Assembly: GCA_018813765.1 (NCBI GenBank)
Contig: JAHJBC010000001.1
Coordinates: 186,001 to 250,000 of the forward strand
Reading direction: 5' to 3'
Source: Gammaproteobacteria bacterium
Lineage (GTDB): Bacteria; Pseudomonadota; Gammaproteobacteria; Burkholderiales; Gallionellaceae
Length of the DNA stretch: 64,000 bases
A program made the position numbers and the translations under genes. The notes beneath the pieces were generated by a model. The model did no database searches. It was not told the origin of the DNA and worked only from the letters and a program-made list of their open reading frames with translations. Position 1 is the first letter of the stretch. Each line of letters starts with the position of its first letter. Of this stretch, positions 63,057 through 64,000 are shown piece after piece.

Positions 63057-64000
63057 TCGTTATGGTTGAGTACCGTGTAGCCGTGCTTTTTCACCAGTTC
63101 GTCGCGCTCGGCGCTCTTGAGGTCTTCGCGCACCATTTCACTGACCAATTCATCGAAGCTGATCTTCGGCGTCCAGCCCAGTTTGTTCTTCGCCTTGCTT
63201 GCATCACCCAGCAGAGTTTCGACTTCGGTAGGACGGAAGTAGCGCGGGTCGACGGCTACGATGCACTTGCCGGAGGCGTCGTAGCCTTTCTCGTCCACGC
63301 CCTCACCCTTCCAGGCAATTGCCATGCCGAGTTCCTTCGCCGCCGCATTGACGAAATCGCGCACGCTGTACTGCACGCCGGTGGCGATGACGAAGTCTTC
63401 CGGCTTGTCCTGTTGCAGCATCAGCCATTGCATCTCGACATAGTCCTTGGCGTGCCCCCAGTCGCGCAGCGAATTCATGTTGCCCAGATAGAGGCAGTCC
63501 TGCAGGCCGAGCTTGATGCGCGCCAGCGCGCGCGTGATCTTGCGCGTGACGAAGGTCTCGCCGCGGATCGGGCTCTCGTGGTTGAACAGGATGCCGTTGC
63601 AGGCATACATGCCATAGGCCTCGCGGTAATTGACGGTGATCCAGTAGGCGTAGAGCTTGGCCACCGCATACGGGCTGCGCGGATAGAACGGCGTAGTTTC
63701 CTTTTGCGGGATCTCCTGCACCAGGCCGAACAGTTCGGAGGTGGATGCCTGGTAGAAACGCGTCTTCTTGGTCAGGCCGAGCATGCGAATCCCCTCCAAG
63801 ATACGCAGAGAACCCAAGGCGTCGGAGTTTGCTGTGTATTCCGGCTCCTCGAACGACACTGCGACGTGGCTTTGTGCCGCGAGGTTGTATATCTCGTCCG
63901 GCTGCACTTTCTGGATGATGTTCGTCAGGCTGGACGAATCCGTCATGTCGCCATGATGCAAAAAGAACGGCACCCCTTTTTCATGCACATCGTGGTACAA
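63053..64000 (-). CDS. gmd: GDP-mannose 4,6-dehydratase (5' end outside window)
   Basis: The C-terminal 315 residues of an enzyme that normally has about 350-375. The start and the NAD-binding glycine motif lie beyond base 64000. Visible landmarks are [59 protein letters not shown] and the GDP-contact [18 protein letters not shown]. It makes GDP-4-keto-6-deoxymannose for fcl. Nothing suggests truncation other than the window edge. Confidence 0.95.
   Translation of the reverse strand: MYHDVHEKGVPFFLHHGDMTDSSSLTNIIQKVQPDEIYNLAAQSHVAVSFEEPEYTANSDALGSLRILEGIRMLGLTKKTRFYQASTSELFGLVQEIPQKETTPFYPRSPYAVAKLYAYWITVNYREAYGMYACNGILFNHESPIRGETFVTRKITRALARIKLGLQDCLYLGNMNSLRDWGHAKDYVEMQWLMLQQDKPEDFVIATGVQYSVRDFVNAAAKELGMAIAWKGEGVDEKGYDASGKCIVAVDPRYFRPTEVETLLGDASKAKNKLGWTPKISFDELVSEMVREDLKSAERDELVKKHGYTVLNHNE

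Noticed and set aside
1-64000. tRNA, rRNA, CRISPR arrays, insertion-sequence transposases
   Set aside because: Reading both strands I saw no tandem spaced repeats, tRNA-like cloverleafs, rRNA sequence or transposase genes.

Overview
The window looks like a chromosomal segment of a GC-rich betaproteobacterium. The best guess is Nitrosomonadales/Gallionellaceae-like. This rests on the overall gene style, a second IF-1 gene next to a cold-shock gene, a PilZ/YcgR protein, a PfkB kinase and ApaH/MsbA. It is an inference; no rRNA or species marker is present.

Region 1 (1-13.2 kb, + strand) is an ion-homeostasis island. It holds a MarR-type regulator, a CPA-type cation/proton antiporter, a complete Mrp Na+/H+ antiporter operon (mrpA fused to mrpB, then mrpC, D, E, F, G), a P-type cation ATPase, a PilZ protein and a Na+/phosphate cotransporter. 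A small palindromic element with a 6-bp target duplication sits exactly at the mrpC/mrpD junction and appears to have changed where mrpD starts.

Region 2 (13.2-20.5 kb) is housekeeping: a PfkB kinase, a VOC protein, a fructosamine kinase, an ankyrin-repeat protein, a cold-shock protein, IF-1, ApaH (minus strand) and the lipid A flippase MsbA. Between the ankyrin gene and the cold-shock gene the minus strand carries a well-formed candidate small RNA. It has a consensus promoter, two C-rich anti-Shine-Dalgarno loops and a strong terminator.

Region 3 (20.5 kb to the window end) is a surface-polysaccharide locus of more than 43 kb. On the + strand are CDP-sugar genes rfbFGH, a UDP-glucuronate decarboxylase, two methyltransferase-like genes and a GT9 glycosyltransferase. 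A minus-strand operon (33.1 to 27.5 kb) encodes glycosyltransferases and methyltransferases, and one + strand GT2 gene follows at 33.3-34.1 kb. A minus-strand run of about 30 kb (64.0 to 34.2 kb) then encodes GDP-fucose enzymes (gmd, fcl), Ugd, a PglK-like ABC flippase, the pseudaminic acid pathway (pseB, C, F, G, I, but no recognisable pseH), a sulfotransferase-like gene, an ATP-grasp/HAD/methyltransferase group, dTDP-3-amino-sugar genes (fdtA, fdtB), more glycosyltransferases and an acyltransferase. It ends with a wbpV-wbpL-wbpM-like initiation module and a WaaE-like glycosyltransferase. Many genes overlap by 4-14 bp, which suggests translational coupling. No Wzx, Wzy or Wzz is visible.

Two gene remnants (an fdtA 5' fragment and a possible TPP-enzyme fragment) and an A+T-richer stretch (about 45.6-56 kb) suggest the locus was assembled and rearranged by exchange of cassettes. 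The genes appear to make several activated sugars (CDP-3,6-dideoxy-4-keto-glucose, UDP-xylose, UDP-FucNAc or QuiNAc, a dTDP-3-amino-3,6-dideoxyhexose, CMP-pseudaminic acid and GDP-fucose) and build them into a heavily modified glycan.
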